From Thiohalobacter thiocyanaticus (lineage in GTDB: Bacteria > Pseudomonadota > Gammaproteobacteria > Thiohalobacterales > Thiohalobacteraceae), in contig NZ_QZMU01000002.1 of assembly GCF_003932505.1 (NCBI RefSeq), positions 179,136-243,135 of the forward strand: a stretch of 64,000 nucleotides of DNA. The letters are read 5' to 3'. This document shows, in pieces, positions 53,963 to 64,000 of the stretch (its first letter is position 1; every line of letters begins with the position of its first letter). The position numbers and the translations under genes were made by a program. The notes below the pieces were generated by a model, which worked only from the letters and a program-made list of their open reading frames with translations, was not told where the DNA came from and did no database searches.

Positions 53963-55033
53963 ATGAGCATCAAACGACGCGACTTTCTCAAGACCGGCGG
54001 CGCCCTGCTGGCCGCAGGCTCGCTGCCACTGAGCCTGGTCGAGGTGGCCTTCGGCAAGAACTCGCCGCAGAACTTCACCTTCGCCTTCATATCCGATTCA
54101 CACATCACCCACATCAAGGGCAACGAGTTCGTGCGCAACTGGGACATGGGCCTGAAGCGCGCCATTGCCGAGGCCAACCTGATGACGCCGCGCCCGGATT
54201 TCACCATCTACGGCGGCGACATCGCCCAGCTCGGCACCCCCGAGGAGATCGATCACGGCCTGGAACTGCTCGGCGCCCTGCGCGGTGACGTGCGCTATGT
54301 CATGGGCGAGCACGATTACTACCTGGACCTGGGCGACTACTGGCGCAAGCAGCTGGGGCCGGACTATTACAGCTTCGATCACAAGGGCGTGCACTTCGTG
54401 GTGCTCAACAGCATCGTCACCTACGACGAGTGGACCCACCAGGACTGGGACACCCCCATGGCACGCATGAAGGAAATGGCCCGTCTGGACAATCCCAACG
54501 GCTCGCCCTTCATGGTCGGACCGACCCAGCGCGAATGGTTGCGCAAGGATCTGGAGAAGGTCGACAAGGACACCCCGCTGGTGGTGATCTCGCACTCGCC
54601 GCTGCAGAAGATCTACAAGGGCTGGAACTTCTGGACCGACGACGCCGAGGAAGTCCAGGCGCTGCTCAAGCCGTTCAGGAAGGTCACCGTACTCTACGGC
54701 CACGTGCACCAGATCCAGTACAACCAGATCGGCAACATCAGCTTCCACGCCGCCATGGCCACTGCCTGGCCCTGGCCCTACCCCTCCACCTACAGCCAGG
54801 AGGCCAGCTACATGCCCAAGCTCACGGTGGAGATGAACCGGGCCGATCCCTTCTTCGAACGCGATGCCACCGGCTGGCAGTTCATCAACATGCACAGCGG
54901 CAACGTGGACGTGCACTACACCCTGCCGGACAACACCAACCGGGTGGTCGCCTTCAACGAGGACAAGGGCCATCCGGAGGATACGAAGTATCAGGCCGAG
55001 GCCGAGCAGATCCCGCCGCAGGAACACTATTGA
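53963..55033 (+). CDS. Tat-exported metallophosphoesterase
   Basis: 356 residues. A twin-arginine signal (KRRDFLKTGGALLAAGSLPL) sends the folded protein to the periplasm. Calcineurin-like motifs follow in order: ISDSHITH (D-x-H), YGGDIAQLG, MGEHDYYLD, VISHSPLQ and YGHVHQIQYN. The usual GNHD is GEHD here, an Asn-to-Glu change at a metal ligand, so activity or metal choice may differ. The substrate is unknown. RBS AAGGAGGG. The next gene, a cytochrome c, starts 23 bases later. A second, garbled inverted copy lies at 60.0-61.4 kb. Confidence 0.9.
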   Translation: MSIKRRDFLKTGGALLAAGSLPLSLVEVAFGKNSPQNFTFAFISDSHITHIKGNEFVRNWDMGLKRAIAEANLMTPRPDFTIYGGDIAQLGTPEEIDHGLELLGALRGDVRYVMGEHDYYLDLGDYWRKQLGPDYYSFDHKGVHFVVLNSIVTYDEWTHQDWDTPMARMKEMARLDNPNGSPFMVGPTQREWLRKDLEKVDKDTPLVVISHSPLQKIYKGWNFWTDDAEEVQALLKPFRKVTVLYGHVHQIQYNQIGNISFHAAMATAWPWPYPSTYSQEASYMPKLTVEMNRADPFFERDATGWQFINMHSGNVDVHYTLPDNTNRVVAFNEDKGHPEDTKYQAEAEQIPPQEHY

Positions 55034-55056
55034 GCATCGAACAAGGGAGAACAACC

Positions 55057-55464
55057 ATGCTGACACGCATTACCAAGGCAGTCCTGTGCGCCGGGGCGCT
55101 CACACTCGCGCAGCCGGCAGCCCAGGCCGAAGAATTCACCGAAGCGGACCTCAAGAGCTGGGAGGAGCAGTTCATGACCGTGGTCAAGCGCGGCGAGAAG
55201 CTGTTCCATGGCGGCCTGGAGAGCAAGAACACGGTATCCTGCGACCAGTGCCACCCCAACGCCACCAACACCCACCCGGAGACCTATCCGAAGTTCCAGC
55301 AGCAGCTGGGCAAGGTGGCGGTGCTCTCGGAGATGATCAACTGGTGCATCGAAAACCCGCTGGAGACCGAGCCACTGGCGCTGGACGACCCGCGCATGAC
55401 GGCGTTGCAGGCCTACATCACCTGGGAACGTCGGGGGGTGGAGCTGGCGCCGGGGAAGCACTGA
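55057..55464 (+). CDS. Mono-haem cytochrome c, SoxA-like C-terminus
   Basis: 135 residues with a Sec signal (ITKAVLCAGALTLAQPAAQA). One haem site, CDQCH, follows LESKNTVS. There is no obvious Met ligand in the usual place; the segment MINWCIENPLETEPLALDDP then MTALQAYITWERRGV resembles the end of SoxA, whose haem is ligated by cysteine, so Cys in NWC may be the sixth ligand (inference). RBS AAGGGAG. Probably the electron carrier of the cluster. A frame that starts earlier, inside the phosphoesterase gene, is spurious. Confidence 0.85.
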   Translation: MLTRITKAVLCAGALTLAQPAAQAEEFTEADLKSWEEQFMTVVKRGEKLFHGGLESKNTVSCDQCHPNATNTHPETYPKFQQQLGKVAVLSEMINWCIENPLETEPLALDDPRMTALQAYITWERRGVELAPGKH

Positions 55465-55470
55465 GAATAA

Positions 55471-55756
55471 TCAAGAGCGCCACGGAATACACGGAAAGCA
55501 CGGAAAACTTCATTGTCATTGCCGTGGCGCTTCGCGCCCGGCAATGAAATCCTTATTCCCCCTATACTCGTCATCCCGGCGCAGGCCGGGATCCAGTGAC
55601 CGCGGCGATATCTGGATCCCCGCCTGCGCGGGGATGACGGAAATCAGGGGCCCGCTGGACTGCAAGCTGTAGGTGGGCTAAGGCCGGAGGGCGTAACCCG
55701 ACGTGTGGCCATTTTTAACTTTTCCGTGTTTTCCGTGTATTCCGTGGCGCTCTTGA
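55471..55756. repeat. Family D inverted repeat enclosing C-like, B and A pieces
   Basis: Outer arms TCAAGAGCGCCACGGAATAC and GTATTCCGTGGCGCTCTTGA are perfect over 20 bases. Inside, from left: a C-like hairpin (55512-55548, CATTGCCGTGGCGCTTCGCG), a full family B copy (55570-55640) and half of family A (55669-55702). It fills the gap between the cytochrome gene and uvrB; nothing else is seen there. Confidence 0.88.
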
Positions 55757-55771
55757 ACTTGATCCCGCTCT

Positions 55772-57800
<2,029 letters not shown>

Positions 57801-57819
57801 GAGTTCTATATCCACCGTC

Positions 57820-57890
57820 GTCATCCCGGCGCAGGCCGGGATCCAGATACCGCCGTGGTTTCTGGATCCCCGCCTGCGCGGGGATGACGG
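57820..57890. repeat. Intergenic palindromic repeat, family B
   Basis: GTCATCCCGGCGCAGGCCGG at the left and GCGCGGGGATGACGG at the right. It lies in the divergent gap between uvrB and aspC; the remainder of 57891-58084 shows no feature. Confidence 0.85.
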
Positions 57891-58084
57891 AAAATGGGAC
57901 CCGGGTGGACAGCCCTTCTGGTGCCCAGCCGCGGACCTGCCATACAGGAATTGATCTGAAGATACGGACTTTCACGGGTATGTTGTAAATTTTTTAGTGC
58001 AACTGTCAGGTTAACAGACCCTCACTATTACAGTATGATGGCAGGCCGGTCTGGCACTCAATCTCAAGCTCACAGGAACCGGTT

Positions 58085-59287
58085 TTGACTACTTTAACAC
58101 TTTCCCAGCGGGTCTCGCGCGTCAAGCCCTCCCCCACCCTGGCCGTCACCGCCCGCGCAGCGGAAATGCGCGCGGCCGGCCGGGACGTCATCGGCCTGGG
58201 CGCCGGCGAGCCGGATTTCGACACCCCCGAGCACATCAAGAGCCGCCATCGAGGCCATACGGGCCGGGGCGACCAATACACACCGCCGTCGACGGCACCC
58301 CCGAGCTCAAGCAGGCGGTGATCGATAAATTCCGGCGCGAGAACGGCCTGGACTATACCTCCGATCAGATCCTGGTCTCCTGCGGCGGCAAGCAGAGCTT
58401 CTTCAACCTGGTCCAGGCCCTGCTCAACACCGGCGACGAGGTCATCATCCCCTCGCCCTACTGGGTCTCCTACCCGGACATCGGTGCTGCTGGCCGACGG
58501 CAACCCGGTGATCGTCGACGCACGCATCGAGCAGGGCTTCAAGGTCCTGCCCGAGCAGCTGGAGGCGGCCATCACGCCGCGCACCCGGCTGGTGGTGATC
58601 AACAGCCCCTCCAACCCCACCGGCATGGCCTACGACCGGGCCGAGCTGGAGGCGCTGGGCGAGGTGCTGCGCCGGCATCCGCAGGTGCTGATCGCCACCG
58701 ACGACATGTACGAACACATCCGCTGGGCGGACGAACCCTTCGTCAACATCATCAACGCCTGCCCGGACCTCTATGAGCGCACCAGCGTGCTCAATGGGCG
58801 TCTCCAAGGGCACTATTCGCATGGACCGGCTGGCGCATCGGGCGATGCCGGCGGCCCGGCGGCCGCTGGATCCAGCGATGAAGGATCCAGTCCCCAGAGC
58901 ACCTCCAACCCGGCCGCGGTCTCCCAGGCCGACCGCCGTCGCGGCCTCAACGGCGACCAGAGCTCACGCATCAATGCGAAAGGCCTGAGGGAGCGCCACG
59001 ACTATCTGGGATCGCCGCCCTGGATCATGCCCGGTGTACATGCCTGCACCCCGGCCACGAGCACATCTAGTCCTTCCCCAACTGCAGGGCGATGACGACG
59101 CCCGGCCCGACGTGGCACACCGAACAGGTTCGCCGAGAAACTGATCGAGGAGGTGAACGTGCCCTGGTCCCGGCTCGGCCTTTCCGGCGCCCCCGGCATA
59201 CATGTGCGGCGGTCCATGCGCCACCACCCTCCCCCGGAGACGCTGCAGAGGCGGATCGGCGGAATCATTTTCAGTTCCCCTGGATAA
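58085..59287 (+). pseudogene. aspC: Pyridoxal phosphate aminotransferase (aspartate aminotransferase family), frame broken repeatedly
   Basis: Readable across three frames as a class I aminotransferase of about 395 residues. [20 protein letters not shown] and [18 protein letters not shown] open it; YTSDQILVSCGGKQSFFNLV, VIIPSPYWVSYPD, NSPSNPTGMAYDRAELEA and DDMYEHIRWADEPF follow; the PLP lysine should be in the GVSK region near 58803. The 3' third is the worst, with QSTSNPAAVSQA still visible. The start codon as given is TTG. The density of small losses matches the whole 58-64 kb block and points to uncorrected sequence. Confidence 0.8.
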
Positions 59288-59295
59288 GCAAGATG

Positions 59296-59430
59296 ACAAG
59301 AGCGCCACGGAAGACACGGAAAGCACGGAAATTTATATGTCATTGCCATGGCGCTGCGCGCCCGGCTTTGAAAAAACAACCCTTGAGATTAGTATTTTTC
59401 CGTGTGTTCCGGGTATTCCGTGGCGCTCTT
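59296..59430. repeat. Family D inverted repeat with a C-like core
   Basis: CAAGAGCGCCACGGAAGACA at the left; GGTATTCCGTGGCGCTCTT at the right; inside GTCATTGCCATGGCGCTGCG, akin to the core of the 55.5-kb copy. Between aspC and tRNA-Asn. Confidence 0.75.
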
Positions 59431-59489
59431 ATGGCCTACTTGATCCAATGCCGGCGCCTCCAGATAAAGATGTCGCCCTTTGAAGCCCT

Positions 59490-59561
59490 TCCCCGGTAGC
59501 TCAGTCGGTAGAGCGTGTGACTGTTAATCACTAGGTCGCGGTCAGCCCGTCCCGGGAGCCA
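59490..59561 (+). tRNA. tRNA-Asn (anticodon GTT), with missing bases
   Basis: TCCCCGGTAGCTCAGTCGGT and the anticodon arm GTGACTGTTAATCAC (loop CTGTTAA, anticodon GTT) are normal. The T arm reads CGCGGTCAGCCCGTCCCGGG AGCCA, about four bases short of a standard 76-nt tRNA-Asn. Located in the error-rich block, so read error is more likely than a defective tRNA. Confidence 0.8.
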
Positions 59562-60039
59562 AAACGCGAAGGCCCGCATCGGTCATTGCGGAGCTTGTAA
59601 TTTGTTTACAATCCCTGACTGTTCCGTCAGTCGCGCGAAGGCCGGACTAGACGGAAATGTATCCCTCTCAGGCGCTTTCCCTTGTTACACGAGGGACCCT
59701 CCGCCCACGGCTGTCCAGGTACGCACCGGACCCTTCCGGCCAGCTCAGGGTGCTTGAGGGGCATATTCCACTGTCGCAATCAGAATAGCCCAGCTTGACT
59801 GCCGCAGTCAGAGCGCGTAACCCTGGAACTCGTAGGCCAGCACCTGCTCCTCCGCAGCACAGCGCGCAATGGCTCGGATGAGCTGGATCTCGCCCGCCGC
59901 CGGGCGCCGCGCGGGTGTCCCGCCGAAGCCGAAGATACGCGGGGTGAGGATTAGCGCCCACCACGGCCAGTTGGAGGGGGCATCCGCGGGCTGGGTTTTT
60001 CCCCACGATGCGGGCTCACACCGGCTCAGACCCCGCATC
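59562..60039 (-). other. Unresolved coding-like stretch, perhaps a glycosyltransferase fragment
   Basis: On the minus strand, 59820-60000 reads LTPRIFGF and then LIRAIARCAAEE with good codon bias, weakly recalling WecG/TagA/CpsF glycosyltransferases. The frame is not continuous and the likeness is too slight to name a gene. Nothing else is supportable here. Confidence 0.2.
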
Positions 60040-61372
60040 GGATAGGTCGCCGGGTGGGTGGTGGTGGGCGTTGGGGGGGTGGAACTGTCGCAGGATACCG
60101 TGTTCTTGCTCTCGCAGGCCGCCAGGAACAGCTTCCGCGCCGCGCTGGACCACGGTCAGGACTGGCTCCTCCCATCTCTTTTGAGTCCCGCTTCGGTGAA
60201 TTCTTCGGCCTGGGCTCCGTCTGCGCGAGTGTGAGCGCCCCGGCGCAACAGGACTGCCTGGTAATGCGTGTCGCATGGGTTGTTCTCCTTGTTCGAATGG
60301 CGTCAATAGTGTTCCTGCGGCGGGATCTGCTCGCCTCGCTGATACTTCGGGCCTCCGGATGGGCCTTGTCCTCGGTGAAGGCGACCACCCCGGTGTGTTG
60401 TCCCGGCAGGGTGTAGTGCACGTCCACGTGCCGCTGTGCATGTGTGATGAATGCCAGCCGGTGGCATCGCCGTTCGAAGAAGGATCGGCCCCGTTTTCAT
60501 CATCTACCGTGAGCTTGGGCATGTAGCTGGCCTCCTGGCTGTAGGTGGAGGGGTAGGGCCCGGGCGCAGGCAATGGCCATGGCGGCGTGGAAGCTGAATG
60601 TTGCCGATCGGGTTGACTGGATCTGGTGCACGGGCCGTAGAGTACGGTTACCTTCCTGAACGGCTTATCAAGCGCCTGGACTTCTCGGCGTCGTCGTCCA
60701 AAGTTCCGCCCTTGTAGATCTTCTGCAAGCGGCGAGTGCGAGATCACCACAAGCGGGGTGTCCTTGTCGACCTTCTCCAGATCCTGGCGCAAACCAGTTC
60801 GCGCTGGGTCGGTCGACCATGAAGGGCGAGACGTTGGGATGTCCCAGACGGGCCATTTCGTCATGCGTGCCATGGGGGTGTCCAGTCCTGTGGGTCCACT
60901 CGTCGTAGGTGACGATGCTGTTGAGCACCACGAATTGCAAGCCCTTGTGACGAAGCTGTAAATAGTCCGGCCCCAGCTGCTGCGGCCAGTAGTCGACCAG
61001 GTCAGGTTAGTAATCGTGCTCGCCCAGGGGACATAGCGCACGTCAACCGCGCAGGGCGCCGAGCAGTTCACAGGCAGTTGACGATCTCCTCGGGGGTGCC
61101 GAGCTGGGCGATGTCGCCGGCCGTAGAAATGGTGAAAATCCGGGCGCGCGGCGTCATCAGGTTGGCCTCGGCAATGGCGCGCCTTCAGGGGGCGCATGTC
61201 CAGTTGCGCGAGACTCGTTGCCCCTTTGATGTGGGTGATGTGTGAGCGGATATGAAGGCGAAGGTGAAGTTCTGCGGCGAGTTTCTGGCCGAGGCCACCT
61301 CGACCAGCTCAGTGGCAGCGAGCCTGCGGGCCAGCAGGGCGCCCGCCGGTCTTGAGAAGTCGCGTCAAACTG
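60040..61372 (-). pseudogene. Inverted, error-filled copy of the metallophosphoesterase and cytochrome c genes
   Basis: Aligns by eye, in reverse orientation, to 53980-55290. Phrases such as LEKVDKDTPLVVISHSPL, YPSTYSQEASYMPKLTV and the CDQCH region (here disrupted) are preserved, and the intergenic spacer is present too. Differences are mostly single-base losses spread evenly, plus some extra bases. The copy begins near codon 5 of the phosphoesterase and stops in mid-cytochrome at ACCTATCCG, so both ends are abrupt. Not a functional gene as written. It may be a true duplication read poorly, or a chimeric read. Confidence 0.75.
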
Positions 61373-63030
61373 GCTGGCCATCGGATGGTCTGAAAGCGGT
61401 GTCGCGGAATGGTGTGACGGTCGACCGTCCGCCCCCGGGCGGAATCATGCTCCATGACAGGGGCAACCACGCTGGCGGCCCGAGCCCATCCATTGCCGAA
61501 GCGAACGGTGATGTAACGGATTTCGATTGGATTTACTGAGATTCGGGCAAGTAGATCGGTGCCGGCCATGCGCGTGGTCGCAAGAACCCATGATGTTGGG
61601 GGGGGAAGGAAAGCCGGATTGACGGCCCTTGTCCGGTGGAGACCAGCACGAAGATCTCGCCTGCGAAGCAAGGCTGAGGCGGGGAACATCCGACACCGCG
61701 CGGGGTGCCGATCACGTGTGTGGTGCAGGCTCACGCACCGGCGGCTCCAGCACGGTACGGGCTTGTAGGCGGCAGCATGGAGAATGACCGCGGCGGTGGC
61801 TCGAACACCTGCCTCCACTGCGGACGGATCCGTCACGTCGCCCAGTATCCGAGACGAGCGCGATCGTCAGGAGACCGACGGGGGGGGGGGATGGGGGTGG
61901 TCAGTTCAAGAATCTGAGTATTGAGGGATGTAGAATGAAGCGAGGTGTTTGAACTCGGGAATGATCCGGATTCCCCAGCAGCGGAGGGGACAGTAGACCG
62001 AGCCTGGGCGAACCTGGGCGGCACAGCTCCGAACCGATGGAACGCCGCCGCCCTGACCAGATAACGACTTGCCCCCCATCCCCGAACGAATAGAGCAGGC
62101 ATATCCAATGACAGGTCCCCGCCCCAGCAGATACCTCGATGGATACCTCGCGAGCAGGGCCCCGGTGTGACGCGCACCGGCATCAGGTCGTAAGGAAGGA
62201 AGCCGCAGAAGAAATCGTAGGGTCGGCGATAAATCAGTGGCGAAAGGGTAAGAAAGGGTTCCACCGACGGGGGCAAGGTGCAGCTCCTCACACAGTTTCA
62301 GCACCGACATGGCGGATCTCTCGAGGGAGGAGCGGTGGTAGGCCGAGGGCATGGCTGAGTCACCATATCGAATACCGAATGCGTCTGCCACCACTGCGGT
62401 AATCGAAAGCGCCATCTCCGGCCACCACTGATAGCCGTGGATATCGATACAGAGACGTTTAATCCTGAACATACATCATACGAGAACAAGAGGCAAGTGG
62501 GGGGCTGCAGGCTGTTGTCCGGATCGCGAAACAAGAGTACCACGGACCAGCATCTCGCCACCAACCGCCCGGCGCCAACCATTCAAACCCTTTGCCCGCG
62601 GAGTAAGTTTGCGGTCCTTGAACCAAGCGATAAAGAAAAGCGTGGTCCCCCGAGGAAAGAAAAAAACACAGCAGCAATATAGAGCGGGAACAGGGAACGG
62701 TGCATGCCCTCAAGGCGGGGGAACATGAAAATGAGCGCCATGCCGGACAACCGCGCCACGGCCACCGCAGTTGATGAGTCGCACCAGATCCGGCTAGAGG
62801 AAAAACGCCAAGTGCCGCGATAGAGCACCGAAATAGATGGGGAAAAGGCGGCAATCTGTAGATACCCATGAGAATAAGGGCAGGCCAGCGCACACCGCCC
62901 CATGTAGATTATGCAGACGGAATCGACTCGAAATTTGAACCTGGTCCAGGGGGCTGGCGACCAGGCCACCGGCCACATCACACGTCATGCAGCAAAAGCA
63001 ACCGCGGGCGTGGCGAAGCCGGCGCCCCCC
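61373..63030 (-). pseudogene. CapD/FlaA1-type nucleoside-diphosphate-sugar dehydratase, heavily garbled and truncated
   Basis: Minus-strand pieces in order: four-helix membrane domain (VLYRGTWRFSS, LEGMHRSLFPLYIAAVFF, LGGPRF), NAD-binding core (LLGRDPVIGYA, GGSIGSEL-like text, QLYTLE), AVILHAAAYKPVP, FVLVSTG and IRYITVRFGN with SVVAPVMEHD. That is the usual layout of membrane-anchored UDP-sugar 4,6-dehydratases of exopolysaccharide clusters. It stops at the TIPEAS-like motif (HRFQTIRWPAS), where the inverted phosphoesterase copy begins; the last 250 or so residues are missing. A surface polysaccharide locus behind tRNA-Asn is the likely context. Confidence 0.6.
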
Positions 63031-64000
63031 TCTCCCTCGAATAATCCGGTTTTTTTAGCATTGCCCAGACATCCGTGCCCCCCCCCATGTATGAAACGCC
63101 GATATGGGCACATATTCGACCAGGTAATTCGCAACCCCTATCGATTTCAAAGTCAATGATAAGGTTCAACATCCGACATTATTGTATATTTCCAGCTGCT
63201 AACGGAGGCTACTGATGAATCGGCGTATCGTGAGTTATACCAGGCCCGGTAAATTTTTCAACGTAACATTAGCAATCCGAATGTTCAATAAAAGGTGGGA
63301 AGCATCCATCAGGGATCACGCCTGCGTGCAACCTGTCGTCGGCCACGCCCGGGCAAGGAACGCATCCACCTGGCAGGATCCACGGAAGGCGAGCTCAGAC
63401 AAAGGCACCCGGCAGTGAAAGCGAAGACCCGCTCCTTGGACGGGTACCATGGCTTATCTAGTTCGCGGGGCAGAGCACAGACGCGTGCCGGAAACGATCC
63501 ATGCGTAAACCGGAACATCCTGACAATGACCCGCGCCTCTGGTCGAAGAATACCTTCTCCCACTGCGCGTGTAGCGTGAAAACCACCGGTCAACAAATAA
63601 ACATCATTGACTAGCTTGTCGCATGATATCTACAGGACACACAAGTCTGAGTCGACTTCCATATGTAGTAAGGGTGGGGGTGAACCAAAAACATGAGACT
63701 GGGCCACCAAGCTCTTTTGCACAGGCAGCCGAGTCTCGGGGCCGCCCGAGCACACGGATTATCGAACGCTTTTCCAGATAGATCTCGGAACAGGATCCGG
63801 AAAAACAGGGTAACCCCGATCGATCACAGCGCGCCTATTATGCGGCCCCGATCCCCCCAGGCCCAAGGCCGCTCCGCCGAAACAAACACATAGCATTTGT
63901 ACCAGCATGGATCGATATTCTCGGGATAGCTGGAACCCGCAACGGCCTATAACAGGTACGAGCAGCAGCGAAAACGATATGTACAACGCGGAGCGCAACA
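63031..64000. other. Unreadable window end, no supportable gene
   Basis: No frame longer than about 95 codons shows convincing codon use or a family motif on either strand. A hydrophobic minus-strand piece (ALYISFSLLLVPVIG, near 63,950) may belong to a membrane protein of the polysaccharide cluster. Base composition is lower in GC than the body of the window, and the error pattern seen in CapD probably continues. Confidence 0.5.

Noticed and set aside
60016..61197. A 393-codon novel protein on the minus strand
   Set aside because: It is a frame-scrambled copy of the phosphoesterase and cytochrome genes; only scattered stretches are in the true frame.
61700..64000. Several 60-190 codon open frames on both strands
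   Set aside because: Those on the minus strand to about 63.0 kb are broken pieces of one CapD gene; the rest lack motifs or codon bias.

Overview
The window is high-GC gammaproteobacterial chromosome. The evidence is the gene order: thrS-infC-rpmI-rplT-pheS-pheT-ihfA-merR-tRNA-Pro, mfd-csiV, yffB-dapE, cmoA-cmoB, sdhCDAB-sdhE next to ygfZ, and an S-methyl-5'-thioinosine phosphorylase gene near nagZ. A sulfur-oxidising or Chromatiales-like host would fit, but nothing here fixes the genus.

Layout. 1-1616 holds the 5' part of a PAS-PAS-GGDEF-EAL gene. 1.9-7.3 kb carries yffB-dapE and a TPAT-type TRAP transporter (TatT lipoprotein, DctP, DctQ, DctM). 7.5-15.9 kb has a CbiX-like chelatase, a DUF4197 protein, ycgN-cmoA-cmoB, mfd and csiV. 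15.9-20.2 kb is an accessory stretch: a six-Asp-box propeller paired with a MoaD/ThiS-like protein, a PEP-CTERM protein, and an AT-rich island of small unknown genes cut up by a hairpin repeat. 20.2-27.2 kb holds a GNAT-nitrilase fusion, bcp, hpt-mtnP, a patatin-like protein with an MscS channel, and nagZ. 27.4-31.8 kb is one leftward operon: CYTH protein, peptide-binding protein, L,D-transpeptidase, two permeases. 32.0-36.7 kb is the succinate dehydrogenase operon with divergent ygfZ. 36.8-43.9 kb has a GAF-GGDEF-EAL protein, lysS, prfB with its programmed frameshift, DAHP synthase and mlaA. 44.1-52.5 kb is the translation/IHF super-operon bounded by tRNA-Pro(GGG) and tRNA-Val(GAC). 52.6-55.5 kb is a secreted redox cluster: di-haem peroxidase, Tat-exported metallophosphoesterase, mono-haem cytochrome. 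55.8-59.6 kb has uvrB, aspC and tRNA-Asn. 59.6-64 kb holds badly garbled sequence: a partial inverted copy of the metallophosphoesterase/cytochrome pair abutting a CapD-type sugar dehydratase.

Two blocks, about 29.9-34.2 kb and 57.9-64.0 kb, are full of frameshifts in genes whose protein is still readable by switching frames (peptide-binding protein, SdhA/B/E, AspC, tRNA-Asn, CapD). Isolated breaks also hit ygfZ and uvrB. The pattern, mostly lost bases and homopolymer changes in housekeeping genes, looks like uncorrected sequencing or assembly error rather than decay.

Intergenic spaces carry at least six families of palindromic repeats, often nested in each other. They sit inside operons (pheS/pheT, cmoA/cmoB, rplT/pheS) and supply false N-terminal extensions to several genes. 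The most promising poorly described items are the propeller-MoaD pair, the peroxidase-phosphoesterase-cytochrome cluster with its second copy, and two tandem repeats behind tRNA-Pro that carry the tRNA 3' end.
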